Below, one piece after another: positions 1-9,874 of a stretch of 64,000 bases of DNA. Made by a program: the position numbers and the translations under genes. The DNA lies in the NCBI RefSeq assembly GCF_026930145.1, contig NZ_JANHOJ010000005.1, forward strand, positions 1 to 64,000. Direction: 5' to 3'. Positions within the stretch are counted from its first letter, which is position 1, and each line of letters begins with the position of its first letter. The notes under the pieces are model-generated. The model did no database searches. It was not told the DNA's origin and saw only the letters and a list, made by a program, of their open reading frames with translations. Origin of the DNA: Bartonella sp. A05. Lineage in GTDB: Bacteria > Pseudomonadota > Alphaproteobacteria > Rhizobiales > Rhizobiaceae.

Positions 1-61
1 ATAATTGTTGAGGGGCATCTTTGTTATTGAAGGTGTTCCACAAAACAGGGAAATAAAGAGC

Positions 62-370
62 ATGAATGGTCAGAATATCCGCATTCGCTTGAAGGCATTT
101 GATCACCGGATTCTTGATGCATCAACACGTGAGATTGTGTCGACAGCCAAGCGTACTGGCGCTAATGTCCGTGGTCCCATTCCGCTTCCTACGCGGATTG
201 AGAAGTTTACGGTCAATCGTGGTCCGCACATTGATAAGAAGAGTCGTGAGCAGTTTGAGATGCGTACGCATAAGCGTCTTCTTGATATTGTTGACCCAAC
301 GCCGCAAACAGTAGATGCACTTATGAAGCTTGATCTTTCTGCTGGTGTGGATGTTGAAATTAAGCTCTGA
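62..370 (+). CDS. rpsJ: 30S ribosomal protein S10
   Basis: S10 is part of the 30S head and, as NusE, also serves in transcription antitermination. The product is 102 residues, the normal family length, and carries the conserved stretch [20 protein letters not shown] in its middle. The reading frame stays open upstream to position 5, but the ATG at 62 begins the typical [16 protein letters not shown]-terminus and has AGGGA at 47-51 as a ribosome binding site, so that start is used. It is the first gene of the S10 part of the ribosomal cluster; its promoter and the usual upstream neighbours lie outside the window. Confidence 0.97.
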   Translation: MNGQNIRIRLKAFDHRILDASTREIVSTAKRTGANVRGPIPLPTRIEKFTVNRGPHIDKKSREQFEMRTHKRLLDIVDPTPQTVDALMKLDLSAGVDVEIKL

Positions 371-397
371 GGTTTGAGGACAGAAGGAACAAACCCG

Positions 398-1138
398 ATG
401 CGTTCAGGTGTAATAGCACAGAAGTTGGGCATGACCCGTATTTATAATGACGCTGGTGAGCATGTGCCGGTAACAGTACTTCGTTTGGAGAATTGTCAGG
501 TTATTGCTCAGCGTACAGTTGAGAAGAACGGTTATACTGCTGTTCAATTAGGTGTAGGTTTTGCGAAGATTAAAAATACTTCGCGAGCTCTTCGCGGGCA
601 TTTTGCTAAGGCTTCGATCGAGCCAAAAGCTAAGGTAGTAGAATTCCGTGTTAGTTCCGATAATTTGCTTGATGTTGGTACTGAGATTACAGTGGAGCAT
701 TTTGTTCCTGGACAGCGTGTTGATGTAACGGGTACTAGTATTGGTAAAGGTTTTGCTGGTGTTATGAAACGACATAATTTTGGTGGGCATCGCGCTTCGC
801 ATGGTAATTCGATTACACATCGCGCTCATGGCTCGACGGGACAATGTCAAGACCCAGGTAAAGTATTTAAAGGGAAAAAAATGGCTGGCCATATGGGGCA
901 GGTGCGTGTAACAACACAAAATATAGAAGTTGTTTCTACGGATGTTGATCGTGGTTTGATTTTGGTTCGTGGGTCTGTTTCGGGCTCTAAAGGTGCTTGG
1001 ATTTTGGTGCGGGATGCTATAAAGAAGCGACTTCCAGATAATGCGCCAAGACCTGCTGGAGTTCGTCAGCCTGTGAATGCGAAAGTAGAAATAGCTGAGC
1101 CGGTGACAGAAGCTTCTGAAGCTGAGAGGGTTGAGTAA
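398..1138 (+). CDS. rplC: 50S ribosomal protein L3
   Basis: L3 is a primary 23S rRNA binding protein needed early in 50S assembly, with a loop that reaches towards the peptidyl transferase centre. The 246-residue product has the family signature around [19 protein letters not shown] followed by [16 protein letters not shown]. The ATG at 398 is preferred over an in-frame TTG at 374 because AAGGA (384-388) is nine bases before it and the protein then starts [14 protein letters not shown] as in relatives. The C-terminus has an acidic extension ([13 protein letters not shown]), common in Rhizobiales. Its stop codon overlaps the rplD start by one base. Confidence 0.97.
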   Translation: MRSGVIAQKLGMTRIYNDAGEHVPVTVLRLENCQVIAQRTVEKNGYTAVQLGVGFAKIKNTSRALRGHFAKASIEPKAKVVEFRVSSDNLLDVGTEITVEHFVPGQRVDVTGTSIGKGFAGVMKRHNFGGHRASHGNSITHRAHGSTGQCQDPGKVFKGKKMAGHMGQVRVTTQNIEVVSTDVDRGLILVRGSVSGSKGAWILVRDAIKKRLPDNAPRPAGVRQPVNAKVEIAEPVTEASEAERVE

Positions 1139-1758
1139 TGGATCTTATAATTAAAACCCTTGACGGCGATGAGGCCGGTAAATTAAAAGTTTCTGACAAT
1201 GTTTTTGGTCTTATTCCTCGTGAGGATATCTTGCAGCGTGTTGTTCGCTGGCAGCTTGCTTGTCGTCAACAGGGAACTCACCAGTCGCAGGGGCGTTCTG
1301 ATGTGTCTCGGACGGGAGCTAAAATGTTTAAGCAGAAGGGGACAGGGCGTGCTCGACATTCATCGGCTCGTGCGCCACAGTTTCGTGGCGGTGGTAAAGC
1401 ACATGGTCCAGTGATGCGTAGTCATGCGCATAGTCTTCCTAAAAAGGTTCGTGCACTTGGATTACGTCTTGCTTTGTCGGTAAAGCTAAAAACGAATAAC
1501 TTGATTGTAGTTGACGAATTGAGTATTCCAAATGCTAAAACTAAGGTGCTTTTTGCAAGATTTTCTAAGCTAGGTTTGGATAATGCTTTGTTGATTGGTG
1601 GTAAAGAGATTGATATGAATTTCTCTCGTGCGGCATCGAATATTCCTAATATTGATGTCTTGCCGGTTCAGGGGATTAATGTTTATGATATTCTGCGTCG
1701 CAGCAAGCTTGTTTTGTCGAAAGCAGCTGTTGAGGTGCTTGAGGAGTGTTTCAAATGA
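1138..1758 (+). CDS. rplD: 50S ribosomal protein L4
   Basis: L4 binds 23S rRNA and its extended loop lines the polypeptide exit tunnel; in Escherichia coli it also represses its own S10 operon, which is not shown here. The 206-residue product has the loop signature [20 protein letters not shown] near residues 65-85. The start ATG shares its A with the last base of the rplC stop (TAATG), and the stop overlaps the ATG of rplW (ATGA), so translation of rplC, rplD and rplW is likely coupled. Confidence 0.97.
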   Translation: MDLIIKTLDGDEAGKLKVSDNVFGLIPREDILQRVVRWQLACRQQGTHQSQGRSDVSRTGAKMFKQKGTGRARHSSARAPQFRGGGKAHGPVMRSHAHSLPKKVRALGLRLALSVKLKTNNLIVVDELSIPNAKTKVLFARFSKLGLDNALLIGGKEIDMNFSRAASNIPNIDVLPVQGINVYDILRRSKLVLSKAAVEVLEECFK

Positions 1759-2048
1759 CGAACCTTTACCATTATGATGTAATTGTTAGTCCAGTTATTA
1801 CTGAAAAATCGACTATGATTTCTGAGTATAATCAAGTTGCTTTTAATGTTGCGCTAAAAGCAACAAAACCTGAAATTAAAGCTGCTGTTGAAGCACTTTT
1901 TAGTGTTCAGGTCGAGGCGGTTAACACCGTAGTCCGTAAGGGTAAAGTTAAGAGATTTAAAGGCATTGTTGGTCGGCAGAGTGATGTCAAAAAAGCGATC
2001 GTGACGTTGGCTAAGGGTCAGTCAATTGACGTTTCGACAGGTCTTTAA
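1755..2048 (+). CDS. rplW: 50S ribosomal protein L23
   Basis: L23 sits at the exit of the ribosomal tunnel and is the docking site for trigger factor and the signal recognition particle. The product is 97 residues, normal for the family, with the core [10 protein letters not shown] near the N-terminus and the C-terminal half typical of L23. An in-frame GTG at 1746 would add three residues, but the ATG at 1755 overlaps the rplD stop in the common ATGA arrangement and is chosen here. Confidence 0.96.
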   Translation: MTNLYHYDVIVSPVITEKSTMISEYNQVAFNVALKATKPEIKAAVEALFSVQVEAVNTVVRKGKVKRFKGIVGRQSDVKKAIVTLAKGQSIDVSTGL

Positions 2049-2068
2049 GAGGCTCGGAGATAAGAATA

Positions 2069-2902
2069 ATGGCACTTAAGCACTTTAATCCGACTACATC
2101 TGGGCAGCGACAGCTTGTTATTGTGGATCGTTCTGGCCTTTATAAAGGTAAGCCTATAAAAGTATTGAGCGAGGGTTTGTCGTCAAAGGGTGGGCGTAAT
2201 AATCGTGGTCGAGTTACTGCTCGTTTTCAGGGTGGTGGTCATAAACGTAGTTATAGGTTTGTTGATTTTAAACGCCTTAAGCGCGGTATATCTGCGAAGG
2301 TTGAGCGTTTAGAATATGATCCAAATCGTACTGCTTTTATTGCATTAATTCGTTATGAAGATGGGCAATTGAGTTATATTCTTGCGCCACAGCGTATTGA
2401 TATAGGTGATTCTATAATTGCTGGTTTGAATGTTGATGTTAAGCCAGGTAATGCAATGCCTCTTGCTAATATGCCGGTTGGTACAATTATCCACAATGTT
2501 GAGATGAAGCCCGGAAAAGGTGGGCAGATTGCTCGATCAGCAGGAACTTATGCGCAATTGGTTGGAAGAGATCAGGGGATGGCGATCCTTCGTCTTAATT
2601 CTGGTGAGCAGCGTTTGGTTCCTAGTGCTTGCTTTGCGACTGTAGGTGCAGTTTCAAATCCTGATCATAGTAATATTAATGATGGTAAGGCAGGTCGTTC
2701 GCGTTGGCGTGGTAAGCGTCCACATGTTCGTGGTGTTGCTATGAATCCGGTTGATCATCCACATGGTGGTGGTGAGGGTCGCACGTCGGGTGGTCGTCAT
2801 CCTGTGTCTCCTTGGGGCAAGCCTACGAAAGGTAAGCGTACGCGCTCCAATAAGGCGACTGATAGTTTTATTATGCGTTCGCGTCATCAACGCAAAAAGT
2901 AA
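2069..2902 (+). CDS. rplB: 50S ribosomal protein L2
   Basis: L2 is a primary 23S rRNA binding protein required for subunit association and for the structure of the peptidyl transferase centre. The 277-residue product contains the hallmark C-terminal motif [20 protein letters not shown], including the conserved histidine thought to matter for activity, and a basic tail. The start ATG at 2069 follows the purine-rich stretch GAGGCTCGGAGAT. It is 20 bases behind rplW and 15 bases ahead of rpsS within the same operon. Confidence 0.97.
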   Translation: MALKHFNPTTSGQRQLVIVDRSGLYKGKPIKVLSEGLSSKGGRNNRGRVTARFQGGGHKRSYRFVDFKRLKRGISAKVERLEYDPNRTAFIALIRYEDGQLSYILAPQRIDIGDSIIAGLNVDVKPGNAMPLANMPVGTIIHNVEMKPGKGGQIARSAGTYAQLVGRDQGMAILRLNSGEQRLVPSACFATVGAVSNPDHSNINDGKAGRSRWRGKRPHVRGVAMNPVDHPHGGGEGRTSGGRHPVSPWGKPTKGKRTRSNKATDSFIMRSRHQRKK

Positions 2903-2917
2903 GAGAGGTAGTCTGAG

Positions 2918-3196
2918 GTGGTTCGTTCAGTTTGGAAAGGTCCGTTTGTTGACGGCTATCTTCTTGGTAAAGCAGAGAAGGTACGTGCAGGTGGGCGTAA
3001 TGAGGTTATTAAAATGTGGAGTCGTCGCTCTACTATTTTGCCGCAGTTTGTTGGTTTAACTTTTGGTGTTTACAACGGTAGTAAGCATATACCTGTTTCT
3101 GTTTCTGAAGAAATGGTTGGACATAAATTTGGTGAGTTCGCTCCTACTCGGACTTATTATGGACATGGTGCAGACAAGAAGGCGAAGAGGAAATAG
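2918..3196 (+). CDS. rpsS: 30S ribosomal protein S19
   Basis: S19 is in the head of the 30S subunit, close to the A-site tRNA and S13. The 92-residue product has the signature [17 protein letters not shown] near its C-terminus and starts [16 protein letters not shown] as is usual. Translation begins at a GTG (2918), with GAGGTAG at 2905-2911 as the ribosome binding site. It is followed after two bases by rplV. Confidence 0.97.
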   Translation: MVRSVWKGPFVDGYLLGKAEKVRAGGRNEVIKMWSRRSTILPQFVGLTFGVYNGSKHIPVSVSEEMVGHKFGEFAPTRTYYGHGADKKAKRK

Positions 3197-3198
3197 GT

Positions 3199-3576
3199 AT
3201 GGGCAAGGCTAAGGTTCTGCGCCAGCTTAAGGATAATGAGGCAAGGGCTGTTTCCCGGACAATCCGCGTTAGTCCGCAAAAGCTTAATTTGGTTGCTGCG
3301 ATGATTCGTGGTAAAAAGGTTAATATGGCACTAGCTGATTTAACGTTTTCACGTAAACGCATTGCTATGACTGTTAAAAAAACACTTGAATCAGCAATTG
3401 CAAATGCAGAGAATAATCATAATCTTGATGTTGATTCGTTGATTGTTGCGGAGGCCTATGTTGGTAAGTCGATGGTTATGAAACGTTTTCATGTTCGCGG
3501 CCGGGGACGTGCTAGTCGAATTGAGCGTCCATTTTCGCATCTTACTGTTATTGTTCGTGAAGTTACTGGAAAATAG
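3199..3576 (+). CDS. rplV: 50S ribosomal protein L22
   Basis: L22 binds all domains of 23S rRNA; its beta-hairpin forms part of the narrow point of the exit tunnel and is a site of macrolide resistance mutations. The 125-residue product has the long hairpin and the signature region [20 protein letters not shown]. The N-terminus [18 protein letters not shown] is characteristic of Rhizobiales L22. It starts two bases after the rpsS stop, with a GGAAATAGGT ribosome binding region inside the end of rpsS. Confidence 0.97.
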   Translation: MGKAKVLRQLKDNEARAVSRTIRVSPQKLNLVAAMIRGKKVNMALADLTFSRKRIAMTVKKTLESAIANAENNHNLDVDSLIVAEAYVGKSMVMKRFHVRGRGRASRIERPFSHLTVIVREVTGK

Positions 3577-3587
3577 GAGTCTGTATA

Positions 3588-4298
3588 ATGGGCCAGAAGA
3601 TCAATCCAATAGGGCTTCGTCTTGGTATTAATCGGACTTGGGATTCACGATGGTATGCTGATGTTGGTGAATACGGGCGTCTTCTTCATGAGGATTTAAG
3701 GATTCGCTTGTATATGCTCGGAGAGCTGAAACAAGCTGCTATTTCTAAGGTTATTATTGAGCGTCCTCATAAGAAGTGTCGTGTCACAATTCATGCTGCG
3801 CGTCCGGGTATTATTATTGGTAAAAAGGGTTCTGATATTGAAAAGCTTCGTCGTAAGCTTTCAGAAATGACAAATGCTGAGACTTCGTTGAATATCGTTG
3901 AAATTCGTAAGCCAGAGATTGATGCAATTATTATTGCACAGTCAATTGCTCAGCAACTTGAGCGTCGAGTTGCTTTTCGGCGTGCAATGAAACGTGCAGT
4001 TCAGTCCGCTATGCGTCTTGGTGCGGAAGGTATTCGTATCAATTGTTCTGGTCGTCTTGGTGGTGCTGAAATTGCTCGGATGGAATGGTATCGTGAAGGT
4101 CGTGTTCCTCTTCATACTTTGCGTGCTGATGTTGATTATGGTACAGCAGAAGCTAAGACTGCTTATGGTATTTGTGGTGTTAAAGTTTGGGTCTTTAAAG
4201 GTGAAATTCTTGAGCATGATCCAATGGCCTCGGAGCGTCGTGCTGCGGAGAGTGATCATTCAGCTTCTTCATCGAGCCGTCGCCGCGAAAGTATTTAG
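3588..4298 (+). CDS. rpsC: 30S ribosomal protein S3
   Basis: S3 lies at the mRNA entry channel of the 30S subunit and has a role in mRNA unwinding. The 236-residue product contains a type II KH RNA-binding domain with the GxxG loop [15 protein letters not shown] near residues 72-86, and the C-terminal S3 domain with [19 protein letters not shown]. The last 20 residues are rich in serine and arginine, a variable tail. ATG at 3588 follows AGGAG at 3576-3580. Confidence 0.97.
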   Translation: MGQKINPIGLRLGINRTWDSRWYADVGEYGRLLHEDLRIRLYMLGELKQAAISKVIIERPHKKCRVTIHAARPGIIIGKKGSDIEKLRRKLSEMTNAETSLNIVEIRKPEIDAIIIAQSIAQQLERRVAFRRAMKRAVQSAMRLGAEGIRINCSGRLGGAEIARMEWYREGRVPLHTLRADVDYGTAEAKTAYGICGVKVWVFKGEILEHDPMASERRAAESDHSASSSSRRRESI

Positions 4299-4334
4299 TT
4301 TTCGTGGTTAAATTCAGATTTGGAGTAAAGAGCA

Positions 4335-4748
4335 ATGTTACAGCCAAAGCGCACAAAGTTCCGTAAGCAGTTCAAGGGTCGTATTCATGGATTTTCGAAA
4401 GGTGGTACGAGTTTGAATTTCGGTGCTTACGGTTTAAAGGCTGTTGAGCCTGAGCGTGTTACTGCGCGCCAAATTGAAGCGGCGCGACGCGCAATTACAC
4501 GTTACATGAGGCGTTCTGGTCGAGTGTGGATTCGTATTTTTCCGGATCTTCCGGTTACGTCTAAGCCGACTGAAGTTCGTATGGGTAAAGGTAAAGGAAG
4601 TGTCGATTATTGGGCGGTGCGTGTGGCACCTGGGCGTGTTATGTTCGAGCTTGATGGAATTCCTGAAGATGTGGCAAGGGAAGCGCTGAGGTTGGGTGCT
4701 GCAAAACTTCCTATTAAGACACGTTTTGTGCAGCGTATTGCTGAGTAA
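4335..4748 (+). CDS. rplP: 50S ribosomal protein L16
   Basis: L16 is a late-assembling 50S protein that organises the A-site region and helps place aminoacyl-tRNA. The product is 137 residues, the standard length. It begins [16 protein letters not shown] and carries the conserved segment [20 protein letters not shown]. It lies 36 bases behind rpsC, with GGAG at 4322-4325 as the ribosome binding site, and 11 bases before rpmC. Confidence 0.97.
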   Translation: MLQPKRTKFRKQFKGRIHGFSKGGTSLNFGAYGLKAVEPERVTARQIEAARRAITRYMRRSGRVWIRIFPDLPVTSKPTEVRMGKGKGSVDYWAVRVAPGRVMFELDGIPEDVAREALRLGAAKLPIKTRFVQRIAE

Positions 4749-4759
4749 AGAGGTAATTA

Positions 4760-4969
4760 ATGAAAGCCACGGAACTACGAGCGCAGACGCTCGATCAAAT
4801 GAAAGATGAGTTGGTCAAGTTAAAGAAAGAGCAGTTTAATCTGCGTTTTCAGAAGGCTACTGGCCAGTTGGAAAAGACTGCACGTGTTAAGCGTGTTCGT
4901 CGCGAGATTGCGCGTGTTAAGACTTTTCTTCGTCAGAAAATAAATGAAAGCAAGGCTTTAAGGAAGTGA
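4760..4969 (+). CDS. rpmC: 50S ribosomal protein L29
   Basis: L29 lies beside L23 at the tunnel exit and contributes to the docking platform for nascent-chain factors. The 69-residue product is a two-helix protein with the family pattern [20 protein letters not shown] followed by [19 protein letters not shown] at 4749-4753 precedes the ATG by six bases. It is separated from rpsQ by only three bases. Confidence 0.96.
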   Translation: MKATELRAQTLDQMKDELVKLKKEQFNLRFQKATGQLEKTARVKRVRREIARVKTFLRQKINESKALRK

Positions 4970-4972
4970 AAG

Positions 4973-5212
4973 ATGCCTAAACGCATTTTGCAAGGTGTTG
5001 TCGTTAGCGACAAGAATGATAAGACTGTGGTTGTAAAGGTGGAGCGTCGTTATTCTCATTCGCTACTCCAGAAGACGGTTCGTCAGTCTAAAAAGTACAA
5101 GGCGCATGACGAAAATAATCAGTTTAAAATTGGAGATCAGGTTTTTATTGAGGAATCTAAGCCGATTTCGAAAGATAAGCGTTGGATTGTTGTTAAAGAC
5201 AGTGTAACGTAA
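4973..5212 (+). CDS. rpsQ: 30S ribosomal protein S17
   Basis: S17 is an OB-fold primary 16S rRNA binding protein in the body of the 30S subunit. The 79-residue product begins [20 protein letters not shown] and has the S17 core [20 protein letters not shown] followed by [18 protein letters not shown]. It is the last gene of the S10 group: a 146-base spacer separates it from rplN, the first gene of the spc group. Confidence 0.97.
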   Translation: MPKRILQGVVVSDKNDKTVVVKVERRYSHSLLQKTVRQSKKYKAHDENNQFKIGDQVFIEESKPISKDKRWIVVKDSVT

Positions 5213-5358
5213 TTAACTAGGCTTGTTGTTTTAAAACTTAATATTGTTTTTTATTGGTAAGTTTGAAGGCAATAGCTTCCTCGTTTTTTGACAGGTAAGC
5301 TTATATGTGTCGAAGGCACAGATAATAGATGTAAGCATTAAGAAAAAGGTGGCCAGTC

Positions 5359-5727
5359 ATGATTCAGATGCAAACAAATCTCGACGTTGCGGATAATTCT
5401 GGAGCACGTCGTGTCATGTGCATCAAGGTGTTGGGCGGTTCAAAGCGCAAATATGCTTCGGTTGGTGACGTTATTGTTGTTTCAATCAAGGATGCTATTC
5501 CGCGTGGCCGTGTTAAAAAAGGTGATGTGATGAAGGCTGTGGTGGTTCGTACTGCCAAGGATATTCGTCGTGCAGATGGTAGTGTCATTCGTTTTGATAG
5601 AAATGCTGCTGTTTTAGTGGATAATAAGAGAGAGCCGATCGGTACGCGTATCTTCGGACCGGTTCCCCGAGAGCTTCGTGGTAGGAATCATATGAAGATC
5701 ATCTCGCTCGCTCCTGAAGTATTATAA
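5359..5727 (+). CDS. rplN: 50S ribosomal protein L14
   Basis: L14 is a 23S rRNA binding beta-barrel at the subunit interface, contacting L19 and helix 44 of 16S rRNA, and is the usual docking site of the silencing factor RsfS. The product is 122 residues, the exact family norm, with the signature [20 protein letters not shown]. It begins [19 protein letters not shown]. The preceding 146-base gap is at the S10/spc operon boundary and may hold a promoter, though no convincing -35/-10 pair was found. Confidence 0.97.
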   Translation: MIQMQTNLDVADNSGARRVMCIKVLGGSKRKYASVGDVIVVSIKDAIPRGRVKKGDVMKAVVVRTAKDIRRADGSVIRFDRNAAVLVDNKREPIGTRIFGPVPRELRGRNHMKIISLAPEVL

Positions 5728-5739
5728 GGAGTGGATATT

Positions 5740-6054
5740 GTGCAGAAAATTCGAAAAGGTGATAAAGTTGTAGTTTTATCTGGTAAGGATAAAGGGTGTA
5801 GCGGTGAGGTTTTTAAGGTTAATCCGCAAAAGAATAGTGCTCTTGTTCGTGGAGTTAACATGATTAAACGTCATCAACGTCAAACGCAAAAGCAAGAATC
5901 TGGGATTATTTCTAAAGAAGCGCCGATTCATTTGTCTAATTTGGGGATTGTTGATCCTAAAGATGGTAAACCTACGCGTGTAGGTTTTCGTGTGAATGCA
6001 GATGGTAATAAAGTTCGTTTTGCCAAGCGTTCGGGAGAATTGATTAATGGCTGA
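5740..6054 (+). CDS. rplX: 50S ribosomal protein L24
   Basis: L24 is one of the two proteins that start 50S assembly. The 104-residue product has an N-terminal KOW motif ([20 protein letters not shown]). Two in-frame GTG codons are possible, at 5731 and 5740. The second is chosen because AAGGAG (5726-5731) lies eight bases upstream and the protein then starts [13 protein letters not shown] as in relatives. The 3' end overlaps the start of rplE by eight bases. Confidence 0.95.
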   Translation: MQKIRKGDKVVVLSGKDKGCSGEVFKVNPQKNSALVRGVNMIKRHQRQTQKQESGIISKEAPIHLSNLGIVDPKDGKPTRVGFRVNADGNKVRFAKRSGELING

Positions 6055-6604
6055 GGAAAAACAAAAGCCACGCATGAAGACGCATTATCTTGAAGTAGTT
6101 CGTAAGTTGCTTCAGGAGAAGTTCGGTTATAGAAATGATATGCAGATTCCGCGTGTTGATAAAATTGTAATTAATATGGGGATCGGTGAAGCGACAGCTG
6201 ATTCCAAAAAGCCACTTGTTGCAGCTGAGGATTTGGCGTTAATATCTGGTCAAAAAGCAGTTGTTACTTATGCGCGTAATTCTATTGCAACTTTTAAAGT
6301 TCGTGAGGGTATGCCGCTTGGGGCGAAGGTTACATTACGTAGAGATCGTATGTTTGAATTCTTGGATCGTCTTGTTACAATTGCTCTTCCACGGGTTAGA
6401 GATTTTCGAGGACTGAATCCGAAAAGTTTTGATGGTCGTGGTAATTTTGCTATGGGTATTAAGGAGCACATTGTGTTTCCAGAAATTAACTATGATAAAG
6501 TTGATCAGATTTGGGGTATGGATATCATCGTTTGTACGACAGCAAAGACGGATGATGAAGCACGTGAGTTATTGCGTGCTTTTAATTTTCCGTTTCGCTT
6601 GTAA
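6047..6604 (+). CDS. rplE: 50S ribosomal protein L5
   Basis: L5 binds 5S rRNA with L18 and places it in the central protuberance, where it contacts P-site tRNA. The 185-residue product has the signature [15 protein letters not shown] and the motif [20 protein letters not shown]. It starts inside rplX (eight-base overlap), with GGGAGAA at 6033-6039 as ribosome binding site, suggesting coupled translation. Confidence 0.97.
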   Translation: MAEEKQKPRMKTHYLEVVRKLLQEKFGYRNDMQIPRVDKIVINMGIGEATADSKKPLVAAEDLALISGQKAVVTYARNSIATFKVREGMPLGAKVTLRRDRMFEFLDRLVTIALPRVRDFRGLNPKSFDGRGNFAMGIKEHIVFPEINYDKVDQIWGMDIIVCTTAKTDDEARELLRAFNFPFRL

Positions 6605-6628
6605 CGGCAATCGTAGCGAGGTAATATT

Positions 6629-6934
6629 ATGGCCAAAGTGAGCGCTGTTGAGAAAAATAAACGTCGTGAGGTGATGGTAAAGCGTTTTGCCATGCGTCGC
6701 GCGCGTCTAAAAGCGGTAATAATGGATCAGAACGTTTCATTAGAAGAACGTTTTAAAGCTTCTATCCAGTTGGCGGGGTTGCCGCGTAATTCTGCAAAAG
6801 TTCGTGTTCGTAACCGTTGCGAAGTATCGGGTCGTCCACGAGCTTATTATCGTAAATTGAGAATGTCGCGAATTGCGTTGCGTGAACTTGGTTCTCTGGG
6901 GCGCATTCCCGGTGTTATTAAATCTAGTTGGTAA
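6629..6934 (+). CDS. rpsN: 30S ribosomal protein S14
   Basis: S14 is a late-assembling protein in the 30S head. The 101-residue product is the long, zinc-independent form: only a single cysteine is present in RNRCEVSGRPRAYYRKL, where the zinc-binding short form has a four-cysteine cluster. The C-terminus GRIPGVIKSSW is standard. The gene lies between rplE and rpsH as in the classical spc order. Confidence 0.97.
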   Translation: MAKVSAVEKNKRREVMVKRFAMRRARLKAVIMDQNVSLEERFKASIQLAGLPRNSAKVRVRNRCEVSGRPRAYYRKLRMSRIALRELGSLGRIPGVIKSSW

Positions 6935-6948
6935 GAGGAGATTATTAG

Positions 6949-7347
6949 ATGTCTATGTCAGATCCTCTTGGTGATATGTTGACGCGGATTCGTAATGCGA
7001 TTTATCGTAAAAAAAGTAAAGTAGTTACGCCTGCTTCTAAGATTCGTGCGCGAGTTCTTGATGTTCTTCAATCAGAAGGTTATATTCGTGGCTATAATGA
7101 GCTTGATTGTGGTGATGGGAAATCATCAATTGAAATTGAGTTAAAATATTTTGAAGGTTCAGCTGTTATCCGTGGGATTTCGCGAGTTTCAAAGCCTGGT
7201 CGTCGCGTATATGTTTCTGCTAAGTCTATTCCTCAGGTGGCGAACGGTCTTGGTGTTTCGATTTTGTCTACTTCTAAGGGGGTGATGGCAGATCATGAAG
7301 CGCGTGAGCAAAATGTTGGTGGAGAACTTCTCTGTCGTATTTTCTGA
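6949..7347 (+). CDS. rpsH: 30S ribosomal protein S8
   Basis: S8 is a primary binder of the central domain of 16S rRNA; in Escherichia coli it also represses the spc operon. The 132-residue product has the N-terminal motif [13 protein letters not shown] and the C-terminal signature [18 protein letters not shown] second ATG two codons downstream (6955) is possible, but AGAGGAG at 6934-6940 fits the first ATG well. Confidence 0.97.
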   Translation: MSMSDPLGDMLTRIRNAIYRKKSKVVTPASKIRARVLDVLQSEGYIRGYNELDCGDGKSSIEIELKYFEGSAVIRGISRVSKPGRRVYVSAKSIPQVANGLGVSILSTSKGVMADHEAREQNVGGELLCRIF

Positions 7348-7399
7348 TCAATTTTAAGAAATTGATTGTAAGAAAACACAAGAAAAACAGGTTAGAACA

Positions 7400-7933
7400 A
7401 TGTCTCGTATTGGAAAAAAAAGCATTTCTGTTCCTTCGGGAGTTACTGCGGTTGTCGAAGGCCAGATAGTTAAGGCAAAGGGTCCAAAAGGTGAGCTGAG
7501 CTACGTCGTTAATGATGAAGTTTTGATCAAGTTTGAGGAAAATGTTATATCGGTTGTGCCGCGTGATCAGTCAAAGGATGCTCGTTCTAAGTGGGGTATG
7601 TCTCGTTCTATGATTGAGAATATATTTTGTGGTGTGAAGAATGGTTTTGAAAAGCGGCTTGAAATTAATGGGGTTGGTTATCGTGCTGCTTTGCAAGGTA
7701 GGGATTTGCAGTTGTCGTTAGGTTTTTCTCATGATGTGATTTATAAAGTGCCTTTTGGCGTTACTGTGACTGTTCCTAAGCCGACGGAGATTATTGTTTC
7801 TGGAATTGATAAGCAGCAAGTTGGGCAAGTTGCAGCAGAAATTCGTGAATATCGTGGACCTGAGCCTTATAAGGGTAAAGGTGTTAAGTATGCAGATGAG
7901 CTTATCGTTCGTAAAGAAGGTAAAAAGAAGTAA
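7400..7933 (+). CDS. rplF: 50S ribosomal protein L6
   Basis: L6 lies near the sarcin-ricin loop and the factor-binding site of the 50S subunit. The 177-residue product has the internal duplication typical of the family and the C-terminal signature [14 protein letters not shown]. It begins [15 protein letters not shown]. It lies 52 bases after rpsH and 12 bases before rplR. Confidence 0.97.
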   Translation: MSRIGKKSISVPSGVTAVVEGQIVKAKGPKGELSYVVNDEVLIKFEENVISVVPRDQSKDARSKWGMSRSMIENIFCGVKNGFEKRLEINGVGYRAALQGRDLQLSLGFSHDVIYKVPFGVTVTVPKPTEIIVSGIDKQQVGQVAAEIREYRGPEPYKGKGVKYADELIVRKEGKKK

Positions 7934-7945
7934 GGATTTTGCGTC

Positions 7946-8308
7946 ATGGTTTCATCTAAGAAAATTGTCCAGCGACGTGCACAACGTGTTCGTCGTCAAA
8001 TTAAAATGGTCTCTAATGGTCGTCCCCGATTGAGTGTTTATCGTTCAAATCAGAATATTTATGCTCAGATTATCGATGATTTACGTGGATATACGCTCGC
8101 TTCTGCATCTACTCTTGAAAGTGAATTGAAAAAAACTTTAAAAAGCGGTTCTAATAAAGAAGCTGCTTTTGCTGTAGGTAAATTGGTTGCTGAGCGTGCG
8201 AAAAAAGCTGGTGTTCGTGAAGTTGTTTTTGATCGTGGTGCGTATGTTTACCATGGTAGAATAAAGGCTTTGGCTGAAGCTGCTCGTGAGGGTGGTTTGA
8301 GTTTTTAA
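7946..8308 (+). CDS. rplR: 50S ribosomal protein L18
   Basis: L18 binds 5S rRNA together with L5 and links it to 23S rRNA. The 120-residue product has a basic N-terminus ([20 protein letters not shown]) and the conserved C-terminal part [21 protein letters not shown] 114-base spacer, longer than its neighbours, separates it from rpsE. Confidence 0.96.
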   Translation: MVSSKKIVQRRAQRVRRQIKMVSNGRPRLSVYRSNQNIYAQIIDDLRGYTLASASTLESELKKTLKSGSNKEAAFAVGKLVAERAKKAGVREVVFDRGAYVYHGRIKALAEAAREGGLSF

Positions 8309-8422
8309 AGTTTCTTTGTTTAGAAGTTTTGTAAGGGGTATTTAGGGTGTTTCGTGTAAGTTCCTTTATCTTAATGTGGGGACTTTATTAGCGTGCTTCC
8401 GGAAAAGAAAAAGGAATAAGGA

Positions 8423-8983
8423 ATGGCACAGAAAGAGCGTAGTGATCGTGATGATCGTCGTGATGAACGTGATAGTGAATTTGTTGATAAACTTGTTCAT
8501 ATTAATCGTGTTGCTAAGGTTGTAAAGGGTGGTCGGCGTTTTGGTTTTGCTGCTCTTGTAGTTGTTGGAGATCAAAAAGGGCGAGTTGGTTTTGGTCATG
8601 GTAAGGCACGTGAAGTACCTGAAGCGATCCGTAAAGCTACAGAATCTGCAAAACGTGAGATGATTTATGTTCCGCTTCGGTCTGGGCGTACATTGCATCA
8701 TGATGTTGAAGGTCGTCACGGTGCTGGCCGTGTGTTGATGCGTTCTGCTGCAGCTGGTACTGGTATTATTGCTGGTGGTCCAATGCGTGCTATCTTTGAA
8801 ACTCTTGGTATGCAAGATGTTGTTGCAAAATCATTAGGTTCATCGAATCCCTATAATATGGTGCGTGCAGCTTTTGATGCATTAAAACGTCAGGTGCATC
8901 CTAAGGATATTGCTGTGCAACGTGGTGTTAAATATTCTACTTTGCAGGCACGTCGTCAGCATATAGTTGGTTTAGAAAAATAA
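8423..8983 (+). CDS. rpsE: 30S ribosomal protein S5
   Basis: S5 is at the mRNA entry side of the 30S subunit and affects decoding accuracy; spectinomycin resistance mutations map to its N-terminal loop. The 186-residue product has the double-stranded RNA-binding-like N-domain with [20 protein letters not shown] and [15 protein letters not shown], then the C-terminal domain. The first 20 residues are unusually charged ([17 protein letters not shown]), a variable extension. AAGGAATAAGGA precedes the ATG. Confidence 0.97.
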   Translation: MAQKERSDRDDRRDERDSEFVDKLVHINRVAKVVKGGRRFGFAALVVVGDQKGRVGFGHGKAREVPEAIRKATESAKREMIYVPLRSGRTLHHDVEGRHGAGRVLMRSAAAGTGIIAGGPMRAIFETLGMQDVVAKSLGSSNPYNMVRAAFDALKRQVHPKDIAVQRGVKYSTLQARRQHIVGLEK

Positions 8984-9015
8984 ATTCCGAGGTTTATCGG
9001 AACAGGAATTAACAA

Positions 9016-9222
9016 ATGGTTCAGAAAAAATCTCAGATTGGCAAGACTGTGACAGTAGAGCAAATTGGAAGTCCGATTCGAAGAGATCGGATTCAACGTG
9101 CGACTTTGAAAGGTCTTGGATTGAATAAAATGCATCGTCGTCGTACTTTAGAGGACACACTTTGTGTGCGGGGTATGATTGCTAAGGTTCGGCATCTTGT
9201 CCAAGTTGTAGATGAAGGTTGA
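9016..9222 (+). CDS. rpmD: 50S ribosomal protein L30
   Basis: L30 is a small 23S rRNA binding protein. The 68-residue product has the family pattern [20 protein letters not shown] followed by [14 protein letters not shown], and lies between rpsE and rplO as expected. ACAGGAA at 9001-9007 is the ribosome binding site. Confidence 0.95.
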   Translation: MVQKKSQIGKTVTVEQIGSPIRRDRIQRATLKGLGLNKMHRRRTLEDTLCVRGMIAKVRHLVQVVDEG

Positions 9223-9242
9223 AAGTCGCAGGAGTGTAGAAT

Positions 9243-9710
9243 ATGAAACTCAATGAGCTGCGTGATCGTGAAGGCGCAAAAAAGAGTTGTAAGCGCATTG
9301 GGCGTGGTATTGGCTCTGGTACTGGTAAAACTGGTGGTTGTGGTGTTAAAGGGCAAAAATCACGTTCTGGTGTTGCTCTTAATGGTTTTGAAGGTGGGCA
9401 GATGCCTGTTTATCGCCGCTTACCAAAGCGTGGGTTTAAGAGTTTGTTTGCTAAGGTTTACAATGAGGTTTCGCTCGGTCGTGTTCAGCTGGCGGTTGAT
9501 GCAGGTAAGTTGAATGGTGATAAGCCAGTTGATGTTGTTGCACTAAAAGAGGCTGGTGTTATTCGTCGTGTAAAAGATGGTGTTCGTCTTCTTTCTGATG
9601 GTGAATTGAGAGCTGGGATTACATTTAATGTTTCTGGTGCCTCTAAAGCAGCTTGTGTTAAGATTGAAAAGGCTGGTGGTAAGATTAATCTTTCCGAATC
9701 TGGTCAGTGA
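9243..9710 (+). CDS. rplO: 50S ribosomal protein L15
   Basis: L15 is an early 50S assembly protein that bridges several 23S rRNA domains. The 155-residue product has the glycine-rich N-terminal arm [20 protein letters not shown] and the C-terminal L15 domain. It is followed by a 164-base gap before secY, which breaks the otherwise tight spacing of this part of the cluster. Confidence 0.97.
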   Translation: MKLNELRDREGAKKSCKRIGRGIGSGTGKTGGCGVKGQKSRSGVALNGFEGGQMPVYRRLPKRGFKSLFAKVYNEVSLGRVQLAVDAGKLNGDKPVDVVALKEAGVIRRVKDGVRLLSDGELRAGITFNVSGASKAACVKIEKAGGKINLSESGQ

Positions 9711-9874
9711 ATTATTTTAGTGTAAATTGCGAGTGAAGTAAGATATTACTGTTTCTCGTTTGAGTTGTTGTTTTTTAAGCAGAATTTAAGTTTTTTATTC
9801 ATTTGTATGTGACAATATAGATTTATGGTTATGCTTCTGTGATTAAGGGTTGAGGTATAGACTGGAGAGGCTTT

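Noticed and set aside
8366-8815. 149-codon ORF on the - strand
   Set aside because: It is a shadow of rpsE, rich in Thr, Asn and Ser from the reverse of ribosomal protein codons.
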